Below, in pieces: positions 43,973 to 51,719 of a stretch of 64,000 bases of DNA. This stretch comes from Hymenobacter sediminis (GTDB lineage Bacteria > Bacteroidota > Bacteroidia > Cytophagales > Hymenobacteraceae). A program made the position numbers and the translations under genes. The stretch spans positions 1 to 64,000 of the forward strand of contig NZ_QKNS01000005.1 in NCBI RefSeq assembly GCF_003231285.1, written 5' to 3'. Position 1 is the first letter of the stretch, and each line of letters begins with the position of its first letter. Under the pieces are notes generated by a model that saw nothing but the letters and a program-made list of their open reading frames with translations, was not told where the DNA came from and ran no database searches.

Positions 43973-44905
43973 GTGTCGTCCTCTCCCGCCCCCGCTGTAC
44001 CCACCACTACCGAGCCGCCGGCCGGTAAGCCGCCCATGTCGAACCTGTCTCAGCGCCTCATATTCGGCGTTATTGGGGCCGTGTTGTTGCTGGGTAGCGT
44101 GTGGTACAGCGCCTGGACGTTTGCGCTGTTTTTTGGGGTAGTACAGATGCGCATGCTCTGGGAATTTTACCGCATGATGCGCGAGGTAGGCTACAAGCCA
44201 GCGGCACTGCTGGGTGGCGGATTGAGTTTCGTCTTGTTTTTTACTTTTTTTCTAATGCGGATAGAAGGCGCCACCAAGCTTGATGCATTAGACTTTCGAG
44301 GTTATGGAACAATACTATCAGTAGCAACTACTGCTTTAGTAGTACTTCTACCTATTATCCTCATTCTGCGCGAAATGGCGGCGTGGCCACGGGAGAACCA
44401 GCAGTTTTCGCCCTTCTCCAACGTAGGCGTGGCCTTGCTGGGGTTGCTTTATGTGAGTCTGCCGATGAGTTTGCTGAACGTGCTGGCCTTCACGCCGCAA
44501 GGCTACGACTACCGCCGCATCTTCGCGCTGCTGCTGCTGGTGTGGTCCTCGGATATTGGGGCGTACGCGGCGGGCAAAACCCTCGGTAAGCACAAGCTGG
44601 CCCCAAAAATCTCTCCCGGCAAAACCTGGGAGGGCGCTATTGGGGGCTTCCTGCTAACACTCGGTATGGGTTGGGCTCTGGGCTACTTGCTGCCTGAACT
44701 CCCCCTGACTTACCGCTTGGTGGTAGCTGGAGTAGTAGCCGTATTCGGCCCACTCGGCGACTTAGCCGAATCCATGCTCAAGCGTAGTGTCGATGTGAAA
44801 GATTCCGGCCGCATCATGCCAGGCCATGGGGGGCTGCTGGATCGGTTTGATGCTTTTCTGTTTATTCTGCCCGTGCTGGCACTTTTGCAGCTCCTGATGG
44901 GGTAG
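43973..44905 (+). CDS. cdsA: Phosphatidate cytidylyltransferase
   Basis: 310 residues, about eight helices; makes CDP-diacylglycerol for phospholipid synthesis. The CdsA signature is LKRSVDVKDSGRIMPGHGG near the C-terminus. Start: GTG at 43973 (its first 21 codons have the high-GC third positions of real genes here) or ATG at 44036, which gives the classic MSNLSQRLI N-terminus. A patch at about 44225-44360 (helices 3-4) is strikingly A/T-rich in third positions compared with the rest of the gene. With psd downstream it makes membrane lipid. Confidence 0.92.
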   Translation: MSSSPAPAVPTTTEPPAGKPPMSNLSQRLIFGVIGAVLLLGSVWYSAWTFALFFGVVQMRMLWEFYRMMREVGYKPAALLGGGLSFVLFFTFFLMRIEGATKLDALDFRGYGTILSVATTALVVLLPIILILREMAAWPRENQQFSPFSNVGVALLGLLYVSLPMSLLNVLAFTPQGYDYRRIFALLLLVWSSDIGAYAAGKTLGKHKLAPKISPGKTWEGAIGGFLLTLGMGWALGYLLPELPLTYRLVVAGVVAVFGPLGDLAESMLKRSVDVKDSGRIMPGHGGLLDRFDAFLFILPVLALLQLLMG

Positions 44906-44937
44906 GCAGCCGCTGGCTCCTTGCTGTATGTATTCAC

Positions 44938-44979
44938 AAAAAGCCAGGCAACCTCTTGTCAAGAGTCGCCTGGCTTTTT
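44938..44979 (+). terminator. Terminator behind cdsA
   Basis: 12-bp outer stem 44938-44949 with 44968-44979 and a 5-bp inner stem (44953-44957 with 44961-44965), followed by a T-run. It separates cdsA from gdhA. Confidence 0.8.
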
Positions 44980-45146
44980 TTATGACAGAAATAATACCGG
45001 CAGATTTTATAAACGTCGGCAAAATCTGGGCTTGATGCTAGCAAGTTTTACAGCAGTTTTTGGCTTGCATTATAAACCCAGATAGTAGGCTCGTAAGGCG
45101 GTTTGCACACCCTCGTGGGGGTAGGCTGCGTATGGCATAAACCTAC

Positions 45147-45154
45147 TACCTTTG
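45147..45154 (+). promoter_or_regulatory. -7 promoter box TACCTTTG
   Basis: Exact TAnnTTTG match, 92 bases before the gdhA start codon. Confidence 0.55.
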
Positions 45155-45245
45155 ACCACCCAAATTTCCCTGCGCGCGGCTTTATTGGCTCCCACCACTT
45201 AAGGTCGCCAAATATTCATTCTCACCCACCCAACTCCTTACCCGT

Positions 45246-46535
45246 ATGGCTGCCACCACGGTGTACAAAGAACCGGCTCCTCGCGTTGATGCCGAAAACC
45301 CCCTGGAATCTATGATGTCGCGTTTCAACGTGGCAACCGAAATCCTGGGGCTTGATGATGAAACCTACGACGTCCTGAAGGCGCCCGACAAACAAATCAT
45401 CGTGCACATTCCCGTGACGATGGACAACGGCAAGGTGCGCGTATTTGAGGGCTACCGCGTGGTGCACAACACCATTCTGGGGCCTTCGAAGGGCGGTATT
45501 CGCTACGATAAAAATGTTCACCTCGACGAGGTGAAGGCCCTGGCTGCCTGGATGACCTGGAAGTGCGCCGTGGTAGATATTCCCTACGGCGGTGCCAAGG
45601 GCGGTATCATCTGCGACCCGACCACTATGAGCGCCGGCGAAATTGAGCGCCTGACCCGTGGCTACACCCTGGCCATGAAGGACGTGTTCGGCCCCGACCG
45701 CGACATTCCGGCTCCCGACATGGGTACTGGCCCCCGCGAAATGGCTTGGCTCATGGACGAGTTCAGCAAGACGGTAGGCGCTACCTCGCCGGCCGTAGTA
45801 ACGGGCAAGCCCCTGGTAATGGGTGGCTCGTTGGGCCGCACCGAGGCTACCGGCCGCGGTGTGATGGTATCGGCGCTGGCTGCCATGAAGAAGCTGGGCA
45901 TGGACCCTACGCAGACCTCGGCGGCCGTGCAAGGCTTCGGCAACGTGGGCTCCTGGGCCGCCAAGCTGCTCAGCGAGAAGGGCGTAAAAATCAAAGGCGT
46001 GTCCGACGTGAGCGGTGCTTACTGGAACGAAAACGGCATCAACATCGATGAAGCCGTAGCTTATAAGAATGCGCACAAAGGCCGCCTCGATGGCTTCACC
46101 GGCGCTACCCTCATGAGCGACGCCAACGACCTGCTACTCGCCGACGTGGACCTGCTGGTGCCCGCCGCCGTGGAGGACGTAATTACCGAACATAACGCTC
46201 ATGAAATCAAGGCCAAGCTGATTGTGGAAGGTGCTAACGGCCCCACGTCGGCTTCCGCTGACCCTATTATCAACGAGAAGGGCATTATGGTGGTGCCCGA
46301 TATCCTGGCCAACTCTGGTGGGGTAACGGTATCGTACTTCGAGTGGGTGCAGAACCGCCAGGGCTTCAAATGGAGCGAGGACATGGTGACTGAGCGCGCC
46401 GACCGCATCATGACGGAAGCTTTCGAGAAAGTGTACGCTACCTCTCAGAAGTATAACATCCCGATGCGTATTGCCGCCTACGTAGTTGCTATTGATAAAG
46501 TAGCCCAGACCTACAAGTTCCGCGGCGGCTTCTAG
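45246..46535 (+). CDS. gdhA: Glutamate dehydrogenase (Glu/Leu/Phe/Val family)
   Basis: 429 residues, about the length of hexameric NAD(P)-glutamate dehydrogenases of the GudB/RocG class. Motifs: ILGPSKGGIRYDKNVHLDE, Lys106 in WMTWKCAVV, catalytic Lys118 in PYGGAKGGI, and Rossmann AVQGFGNVGSWAA. It interconverts glutamate and 2-oxoglutarate. It has its own promoter box and terminator-like hairpins on both sides, so it seems inserted between cdsA and psd. Confidence 0.92.
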   Translation: MAATTVYKEPAPRVDAENPLESMMSRFNVATEILGLDDETYDVLKAPDKQIIVHIPVTMDNGKVRVFEGYRVVHNTILGPSKGGIRYDKNVHLDEVKALAAWMTWKCAVVDIPYGGAKGGIICDPTTMSAGEIERLTRGYTLAMKDVFGPDRDIPAPDMGTGPREMAWLMDEFSKTVGATSPAVVTGKPLVMGGSLGRTEATGRGVMVSALAAMKKLGMDPTQTSAAVQGFGNVGSWAAKLLSEKGVKIKGVSDVSGAYWNENGINIDEAVAYKNAHKGRLDGFTGATLMSDANDLLLADVDLLVPAAVEDVITEHNAHEIKAKLIVEGANGPTSASADPIINEKGIMVVPDILANSGGVTVSYFEWVQNRQGFKWSEDMVTERADRIMTEAFEKVYATSQKYNIPMRIAAYVVAIDKVAQTYKFRGGF

Positions 46536-46799
46536 GATCACGGATTATCACCGACTGAACTGATTGCGCTATTTTTTCCGGCCGCAATTGGTTGAATAGG
46601 CTGGGTTAGGCAGGAGCTAGTTTCTGTCTCCTAACTCCTCATTATATTTGCTTTCGATAGCCCGGGCCGGTGGCTCGGGCTATCTTTGTGTAGTTTAGCC
46701 GGCAGTTTGCCTGATCTGGGCAGTTGGGAACTACATTATTTTTTAGGAAAGAGCGTCTGAATCAGCGAAATCAACGTAATCAGCGCAAATCAGCGATTC
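46536..46799. repeat. Wordy inverted element flanking the psd promoter
   Basis: Directly behind the gdhA stop are words of the type GGATTATCACCGACTGAACTG (46544-46564); directly before psd the complementary words AATCAGCG and AATCAACG are reiterated four times (46760-46798). Between them lie a small hairpin (ATAGCCCG with CGGGCTAT) and the TATCTTTG box. Confidence 0.55.
46681..46688 (+). promoter_or_regulatory. -7 promoter box TATCTTTG
   Basis: Exact TAnnTTTG match 119 bases before the psd start; its TA overlaps the right arm of a small hairpin that may end the gdhA transcript. Confidence 0.5.
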
Positions 46800-47480
46800 A
46801 TGAAGATCCACAAAGAAGGACGACGTATTCTGTTCTTTACACTGCTGGCCCTGCTGGCCGTGAACCTGCTGCTGTTCCGTTATAATGCCGAAAACGACGG
46901 TTTCAACAAGGTTTTCGCCGTTATTTCAGTTATCGTCTTCCTGACGCTGCTGCAGTTTTTCCGGAGCCCGGCCCGGCGCCTTTTCACCCACGAAGACCTA
47001 GTTATTGCTCCGGCTGATGGGAAGGTAGTGGTTATCGAAAACGTGCACGAGCCTGAGTACTTCGATGACGAGCGCAAGCAGATCAGCATTTTTATGTCGC
47101 CGATTAACGTGCACATCACCCGGAACCCTATTTCGGGTATTGTGCGCTACTTTAAATACCATCCCGGCAACTATCTGGTGGCTTGGCACCCCAAAAGCAG
47201 CACCAAGAACGAGCGTACCACGGTAGTAGTGGAGTCAGAAGCCGGGCCGTTCGTGTTGTTCCGCCAGATTGCCGGCGCCATGGCCCGCCGCATTGTATGG
47301 TATGTAAACGAAGGCGACGAAGTAAGCCAGGGTGAAGAGTTCGGCTTCATCAAGTTCGGCTCCCGCGTGGATATTTTCGTGCCGCTGGATACGGAAGTGA
47401 AAGTGCAGATTGGGGAGAAGGTGAAAGGCGGCCAGACCGTAATTGCCCAGCTCAAAACCGATGCTCCTTCTATCTTCTAG
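46800..47480 (+). CDS. psd: Phosphatidylserine decarboxylase proenzyme
   Basis: 226 residues, the short form of Psd. It decarboxylates phosphatidylserine to phosphatidylethanolamine. The self-cleavage site is Gly187-Ser188 in IKFGSRVDIF, where Ser becomes the pyruvoyl group. ADGKVVVIENV and SPINVHITRNPISG are typical. An N-terminal helix pair (about 10-47) anchors it to the membrane. The first ATG at 46800 fits. Confidence 0.95.
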   Translation: MKIHKEGRRILFFTLLALLAVNLLLFRYNAENDGFNKVFAVISVIVFLTLLQFFRSPARRLFTHEDLVIAPADGKVVVIENVHEPEYFDDERKQISIFMSPINVHITRNPISGIVRYFKYHPGNYLVAWHPKSSTKNERTTVVVESEAGPFVLFRQIAGAMARRIVWYVNEGDEVSQGEEFGFIKFGSRVDIFVPLDTEVKVQIGEKVKGGQTVIAQLKTDAPSIF

Positions 47481-47496
47481 TTAGTGCTCTTCTATT

Positions 47497-47546
47497 AAAA
47501 GCCAGTGAGGCCCCAGCTACAGGTAGCTGGGGCCTCACTGGCTTTT
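47497..47546. terminator. Bidirectional terminator, 23-bp perfect stem
   Basis: Arms 47497-47519 and 47524-47546 are exact complements (the palindrome extends to a 2-base centre). It lies between convergent psd and the DHFR-like gene. Confidence 0.85.
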
Positions 47547-47564
47547 CGGGGATAGGAACTCGCG

Positions 47565-48143
47565 TTAGTTAGCCAAAGCGGCGGGTGCTTCGGGGCTTAC
47601 TGGCTGCTGCCCTTCCATAGTAGGCAGTAGGTAGTGGAGCAAGGTAGTGCCATCGGGCCAGGTCTGCGTTTTTTGCAAAGTCAGGGTGCGTGGCCGGGGC
47701 TGCTCCCGCCACAGCGGAATGCCGGAGCCCAGCAGTTGCGGCACAATGAATAGCATCAGCTCATCAATCAGGCCGGCAGCCAGCAGGGGGGCAGCCAGGG
47801 TGCTACCCCCAATCAGCCAGATGGTGCTGCCTGCTTCTTGCTTGAGCTGGCTTACAAACTGCGCCGGGTCTTCGGTTACGAAGTGAACAGAAGAGTGAGC
47901 CGGCTCTATGGGCGGCCGCCGGGTGAACACATAGTTGGTGAGGGTGGGGTAAGGCCACTCGCCAAAGTTCAGAACCTGCTCATAGGTAGCGCGGCCGAGC
48001 AGGGTAGCATCGGCCGTGGCCACGAAATTGGCATAGCCATAGTCTTCGCCTGGGGGCGGGGTAGGGAGCCATTCTACGGAGCCGTCGGGGGAGGCGATGT
48101 AGCCGTCGAGGCTCGTCGCAATGTATAAAACTACTTTACGCAT
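47565..48143 (-). CDS. DHFR/RibD-C family reductase
   Basis: 192 residues starting MRKVVLYIATSLDGYIASPDG, the opening of the RibD C-terminal/dihydrofolate-reductase-like family. LLGRATYEQVLNF, IWLIGGSTLAAPLL and DELMLFIVPQLLGSGIPLW follow the family pattern for NADPH binding. The substrate is not known; true folate or riboflavin activity is unlikely for this subfamily. The start at 48143 replaces the open frame from 48209. Confidence 0.82.
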   Translation of the reverse strand: MRKVVLYIATSLDGYIASPDGSVEWLPTPPPGEDYGYANFVATADATLLGRATYEQVLNFGEWPYPTLTNYVFTRRPPIEPAHSSVHFVTEDPAQFVSQLKQEAGSTIWLIGGSTLAAPLLAAGLIDELMLFIVPQLLGSGIPLWREQPRPRTLTLQKTQTWPDGTTLLHYLLPTMEGQQPVSPEAPAALAN

Positions 48144-48251
48144 GGGTGGGGGTGGGATGGAACGGGTTGTGCGTAGTAAGTTAAGCGCTCTGGCAATGCG
48201 AACCACCACACCCCACGACTTTATGCTACGTCATACTTCCCGTTCAGCCTC

Positions 48252-48734
48252 CTAGAACCACCCGGCTACCAGCGGCATAAGCTGTTCCAACGCCTGCTGA
48301 TCGTCCTGGTCGAAGTCGTTGAGCCGGTCGCTATCCACATCCAGTACGGCTACTACCTCTCCATTTTTCAGCACCGGCACCACAATTTCCGATTTGGAGT
48401 CGGAGCTGCAGGCAATATGGCCGGGGAACTGCTCTACATCGGGCACCAAAATAGTGGCGGCCTGCTCCCAGGAAGTGCCGCACACGCCCTTGCCGCGCCG
48501 GATGCGGGTGCAGGCAATAGGGCCCTGAAACGGACCCAGCACCAGTTCATCATTCTTAACCAGGTAGAAGCCCACCCAGAAAAACCCGAACGCCTGGCGC
48601 AGAGCAGCCACTGTGTTGGAAAGGTTAGCTATCAGGTCCGGTTCACTGGAGGTTAGGGCTTCAATCTGGGGTAGGAGCTGGCGGTATTGTTCGGCCTTGG
48701 TAAGAGTTGTATCGAGGTGAAGTTCTTCAGCCAT
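48252..48734 (-). CDS. msrC: Free-methionine-(R)-sulfoxide reductase (GAF domain)
   Basis: 160 residues, a single GAF domain. Cys75, Cys85 and Cys109 (ACTRIRRGKGVCG and HIACSSDSKSEIVVPV) have exactly the spacing of the three redox cysteines of E. coli fRMsr. It repairs oxidised free methionine. A TACCTTTG box lies about 80 bases upstream, inside a wordy intergenic element. Confidence 0.92.
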   Translation of the reverse strand: MAEELHLDTTLTKAEQYRQLLPQIEALTSSEPDLIANLSNTVAALRQAFGFFWVGFYLVKNDELVLGPFQGPIACTRIRRGKGVCGTSWEQAATILVPDVEQFPGHIACSSDSKSEIVVPVLKNGEVVAVLDVDSDRLNDFDQDDQQALEQLMPLVAGWF

Positions 48735-48911
48735 GGTAAGGTGAGCGAGGAAAGAAGGTGAAAGGTGATGATAGGGTGAGGAGAGGCTCTACAACCACCA
48801 CAAATACTTAGTGAACAAAGGTAGCCGGCTTTCAATTTCCTGAACTGGCCCGGCCCTACCCCCTCGTCGTCCTCAAACCGCATTTCCCTTCACCTGTCAC
48901 AATTTACTTTA
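48735..48911. repeat. Wordy inverted intergenic element
   Basis: Two wordy blocks of opposite sense fill the gap between ribD and msrC: GGTGA-type words at 48735-48781 and TCACC/CTTTATCAC-type words at 48886-48911. They pair only loosely. Confidence 0.45.
48816..48823 (-). promoter_or_regulatory. -7 promoter box TACCTTTG
   Basis: Exact TAnnTTTG match on the minus strand, 82 bases before the msrC start codon. Confidence 0.5.
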
Positions 48912-49955
48912 TCACTTCATATACACGAATACTTGATCATCGCCCAGGCGGAATTGCTCGCGTAGACCTTTGAGGCCGATATGTGGGGCTGCCACGCCCC
49001 CACCCAGTTGCCGGGCGCTACGGATTATGCGGGCTTCGTCCCAGAGCCCATCTTTCAACAAAGAGTTGAGCACCGTGGGCCCGCCCTCTACCAACACCGA
49101 CTGCACCTGCTGTTGGTGAAGGCTTTGCAAAATCTGCGGGAACAGGTCTTCGGCTTCGGAAAGGGTCGTGAATGTCAGATTATCTTTAGAGGCCCGTTCG
49201 CGGTAGGTGTAAACAATCGTAGGCTGACTGCCATCGAAGAGGTGATGGGTAGGGGGCAAGCTCAGGTTTTTATCAATAACAAGGCGGATGGGGCTGAGGC
49301 CGGGCCACTCGCGGGCGTTTAGGCGCGGGTTGTCGTGGAGGGCAGTGCGCGTGCCTACCAAAATAGCGTGCTCCTCAGTGCGCCATTGGTGCACAGCCAC
49401 TCGCGCCAGATCGCCGCTGATAGCCACGGGCTGAAAGTAGGGGCCGGCCAGGTAGCCATCGGCAGTTTCGGCCCACTTTAGTACCACATACGGCCGCTGC
49501 TGCTCCTGAAATGTGAAAAAGCGGCGGTTCAGCCAGCGGCCTTCCGCTTCCAGTACCCCGGTTTCTACCCGTATGCCGGCGTCGCGCAGCTTCTGAATTC
49601 CGCGGCCCGCCACTAATGGGTTGGGGTCGAGATTGCAAACCACCACTTCTGCTACCTGCTTCTCAATCAATAAGTCGGCACAGGGGGGCGTTTTGCCGAA
49701 GTGTGAGCAGGGTTCCAGGGTCACGTACACGCGGCTCTGCGGCAGTAGGTGCTGCTCTGTCACGGCCGCCACAGCATTCACCTCGGCGTGCGGCCCGCCG
49801 TACTGCCGGTGCCAGCCTTCCCCCAGAATGCGGCCTTCATAAGTAATGACGCAGCCAACCATGGGGTTAGGACGGGTGTGGCCAGCGCCGAGCCGGGCCA
49901 GATCGAGGGCGCGGCGCATCATGAGTTGATCGAAATCGGAAGAAGAGTTTGACAT
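48912..49955 (-). CDS. ribD: Riboflavin biosynthesis deaminase/reductase
   Basis: 347 residues. The N-terminal deaminase domain has zinc ligands His56 (HAEVNAV, with catalytic Glu58), Cys83 and Cys92 (EPCSHFGKTPPC). The C-terminal reductase domain has the VLVEGGPTVLNSLL motif. It performs the second and third steps of riboflavin synthesis. Divergent from prmC, 98 bases away. Confidence 0.95.
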   Translation of the reverse strand: MSNSSSDFDQLMMRRALDLARLGAGHTRPNPMVGCVITYEGRILGEGWHRQYGGPHAEVNAVAAVTEQHLLPQSRVYVTLEPCSHFGKTPPCADLLIEKQVAEVVVCNLDPNPLVAGRGIQKLRDAGIRVETGVLEAEGRWLNRRFFTFQEQQRPYVVLKWAETADGYLAGPYFQPVAISGDLARVAVHQWRTEEHAILVGTRTALHDNPRLNAREWPGLSPIRLVIDKNLSLPPTHHLFDGSQPTIVYTYRERASKDNLTFTTLSEAEDLFPQILQSLHQQQVQSVLVEGGPTVLNSLLKDGLWDEARIIRSARQLGGGVAAPHIGLKGLREQFRLGDDQVFVYMK

Positions 49956-50041
49956 GGGTGGGAGGGTAGGCGGTGGGTCAGGCGGTGAAGATACAGTTCC
50001 CCCGGAAACCGGCGTGGGGCAAGTCAGCCATCAATCTGCCG

Positions 50042-50049
50042 TACTTTTG
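50042..50049 (+). promoter_or_regulatory. -7 promoter box TACTTTTG, almost on the start codon
   Basis: Exact TAnnTTTG match ending only four bases before the prmC ATG at 50054; transcription would start at or next to the start codon. Confidence 0.5.
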
Positions 50050-50053
50050 TTGT

Positions 50054-50917
50054 ATGCTCATGCCCACACTTCGCCAGCTCACCATCAGCCTGACGGCTGA
50101 CCTGACCGCCCTCTACCCCCCTGCCGAGGCAGAGGCCATAGCCGGGCAAGTGCTGGAACACCTGCTGAACCTGAGCCCCCTGCAGCGCCGCATGCAGGCC
50201 AACCAGCCCGTGCCCGCCGATACCCTACAGACGCTGGAGCCACTGCGGGCGCGCCTGCTTCGCCACGAGCCTTTGCAGTATGTGTTGGGCGTGGCGCACT
50301 TCGCCGGGCTGGAGTTGGCAGTAACCCCCGCTACCCTGATTCCGCGCCCCGAAACTGAAGAATTGGTAGCCCTTATCGTAGCTGAACAGGGCAACCGCCC
50401 CAACCTGCAGGTGCTGGATGTAGGCACGGGCACCGGTTGTATCCCGCTGGCTTTAGCCCAACAGTTGGTATCGCCGCACTTGGTGGCCGTAGATGTATCG
50501 GCGGAGGCGCTAGCCGTAGCCCGACGCAATGCAGCTACCTACGGCGTCGCAGTTGATTTTCAGCAGATAGACATTCTGCGGCAAGCCCCTCGCCTCGAAG
50601 CGCCGCTGCAGGTGCTGGTTAGTAACCCGCCTTATGTACTGGAGCAGGAGCGCCCGCTCATGCGCCCCAACGTGCTTAACTATGAGCCTGCCACCGCCCT
50701 GTTCGTACCTGACCACGACCCGTTGCTGTTCTATCGGCGAATTGCTGAGCTGGGCCGAACAATGCTGGGAACTGGGGGGGTAGTGTACTTCGAAATCAAT
50801 GAGCAGTTTTCGGCCGAAACCGTTGAAATGCTGGACGTCCTGGGCTACCAAGCGGCCGGCGCCCGCCTCGATTTCTTTGGGAAAGCCCGAATGGTTCGGG
50901 CTACCTGGGCGGGGTAG
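50054..50917 (+). CDS. prmC: Peptide chain release factor N5-glutamine methyltransferase
   Basis: 287 residues. PrmC methylates the GGQ glutamine of release factors. The N-terminal helical domain is followed by a SAM-binding motif VLDVGTGTGCIPLAL and the substrate-binding NPPY in VSNPPYVLEQE. The start is ATG at 50054 or 50060; the promoter box TACTTTTG immediately before suggests a leaderless mRNA. Confidence 0.92.
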   Translation: MLMPTLRQLTISLTADLTALYPPAEAEAIAGQVLEHLLNLSPLQRRMQANQPVPADTLQTLEPLRARLLRHEPLQYVLGVAHFAGLELAVTPATLIPRPETEELVALIVAEQGNRPNLQVLDVGTGTGCIPLALAQQLVSPHLVAVDVSAEALAVARRNAATYGVAVDFQQIDILRQAPRLEAPLQVLVSNPPYVLEQERPLMRPNVLNYEPATALFVPDHDPLLFYRRIAELGRTMLGTGGVVYFEINEQFSAETVEMLDVLGYQAAGARLDFFGKARMVRATWAG

Positions 50918-51006
50918 GGGTTGCGTTCACAGAAAGATAACCCGACGGTTATTTAATACTCAGGCGGGAGTGTGGCAATTAATTCTCAACAGACTTCCAA
51001 AACACC

Positions 51007-51014
51007 TACCTTTG
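51007..51014 (+). promoter_or_regulatory. -7 promoter box TACCTTTG
   Basis: Exact TAnnTTTG match, 34 bases before the acetyltransferase ATG at 51048; likely promoter of the sugar locus. Confidence 0.55.
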
Positions 51015-51047
51015 CCGGCTGGAATTCTGCCCATCACGCTTCCCGGC

Positions 51048-51644
51048 ATGCCCGACGTTTCTGGTTACTATGCGCACCCAACTGCCGTCCTAGACGAAGG
51101 CTGCCGCATTGGTACAGGGTGCCGCATCTGGCATTTCTGCCACGTGAGTGCCGGAGCTGAGCTGGGCCCCGATTGTTCCCTTGGTCAAAATGTGTTTGTG
51201 GCTGAGGGAGTAAAGCTCGGCCGTAACGTCAAGGTTCAGAACAACGTGAGCCTGTACAGCGGCGTTGAGTGTGCCGATGATGTATTCATTGGTCCCTCGG
51301 CAGTATTCACTAATGTGCTGAACCCGCGTGCGGCAGTGCCCCGGCGGGGTGCCAGTCACTATCAGCCTACCCGCCTGGCCCAGGGAGTCAGCATAGGAGC
51401 CAACAGTACCATCGTGTGCGGCATCAGCCTCGGGGAATATGCCTTTGTGGGCGCTGGCTCCGTGGTGACCCACGATGTACCGGCATACGCGCTGGTGTAC
51501 GGCAACCCGGCACGGGCCCAGGGCTGGATGAGCACGCATGGTCACCGACTTACCTTCGATGAAGCCGGCCATGCCATCTGTCCCAAAAGTCAGGAGCACT
51601 ATCAGCTAACCGAAGGGCGGGTTTCCCGTATCAGCCCCGGCTAG
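51048..51644 (+). CDS. Left-handed beta-helix N-acetyltransferase (WbpD/WlbB-like)
   Basis: 198 residues made of hexapeptide repeats (IGTGCRIWHFCHVSAGAELG, CSLGQNVFVAEGVKLG, VKVQNNVSLYSGVECADD). The sequence pattern IWHFCHV...GQNVFV...VQNNVSLY...PSAVFTNVLNPRA is that of UDP-2-acetamido-3-amino-dideoxy-glucuronate N-acetyltransferases. ATG at 51048, 34 bases behind the promoter box. Its expected partners (oxidase WlbA/WbpB, aminotransferase WbpE) are not in the window. Confidence 0.85.
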   Translation: MPDVSGYYAHPTAVLDEGCRIGTGCRIWHFCHVSAGAELGPDCSLGQNVFVAEGVKLGRNVKVQNNVSLYSGVECADDVFIGPSAVFTNVLNPRAAVPRRGASHYQPTRLAQGVSIGANSTIVCGISLGEYAFVGAGSVVTHDVPAYALVYGNPARAQGWMSTHGHRLTFDEAGHAICPKSQEHYQLTEGRVSRISPG

Positions 51645-51719
51645 CCTGCGGGTAACTCCCGTTTATTTTCTTCCGCTTCCTACCCATCTTACGTCTCCAA
51701 GTTCTTAATCTTCGTTTCC

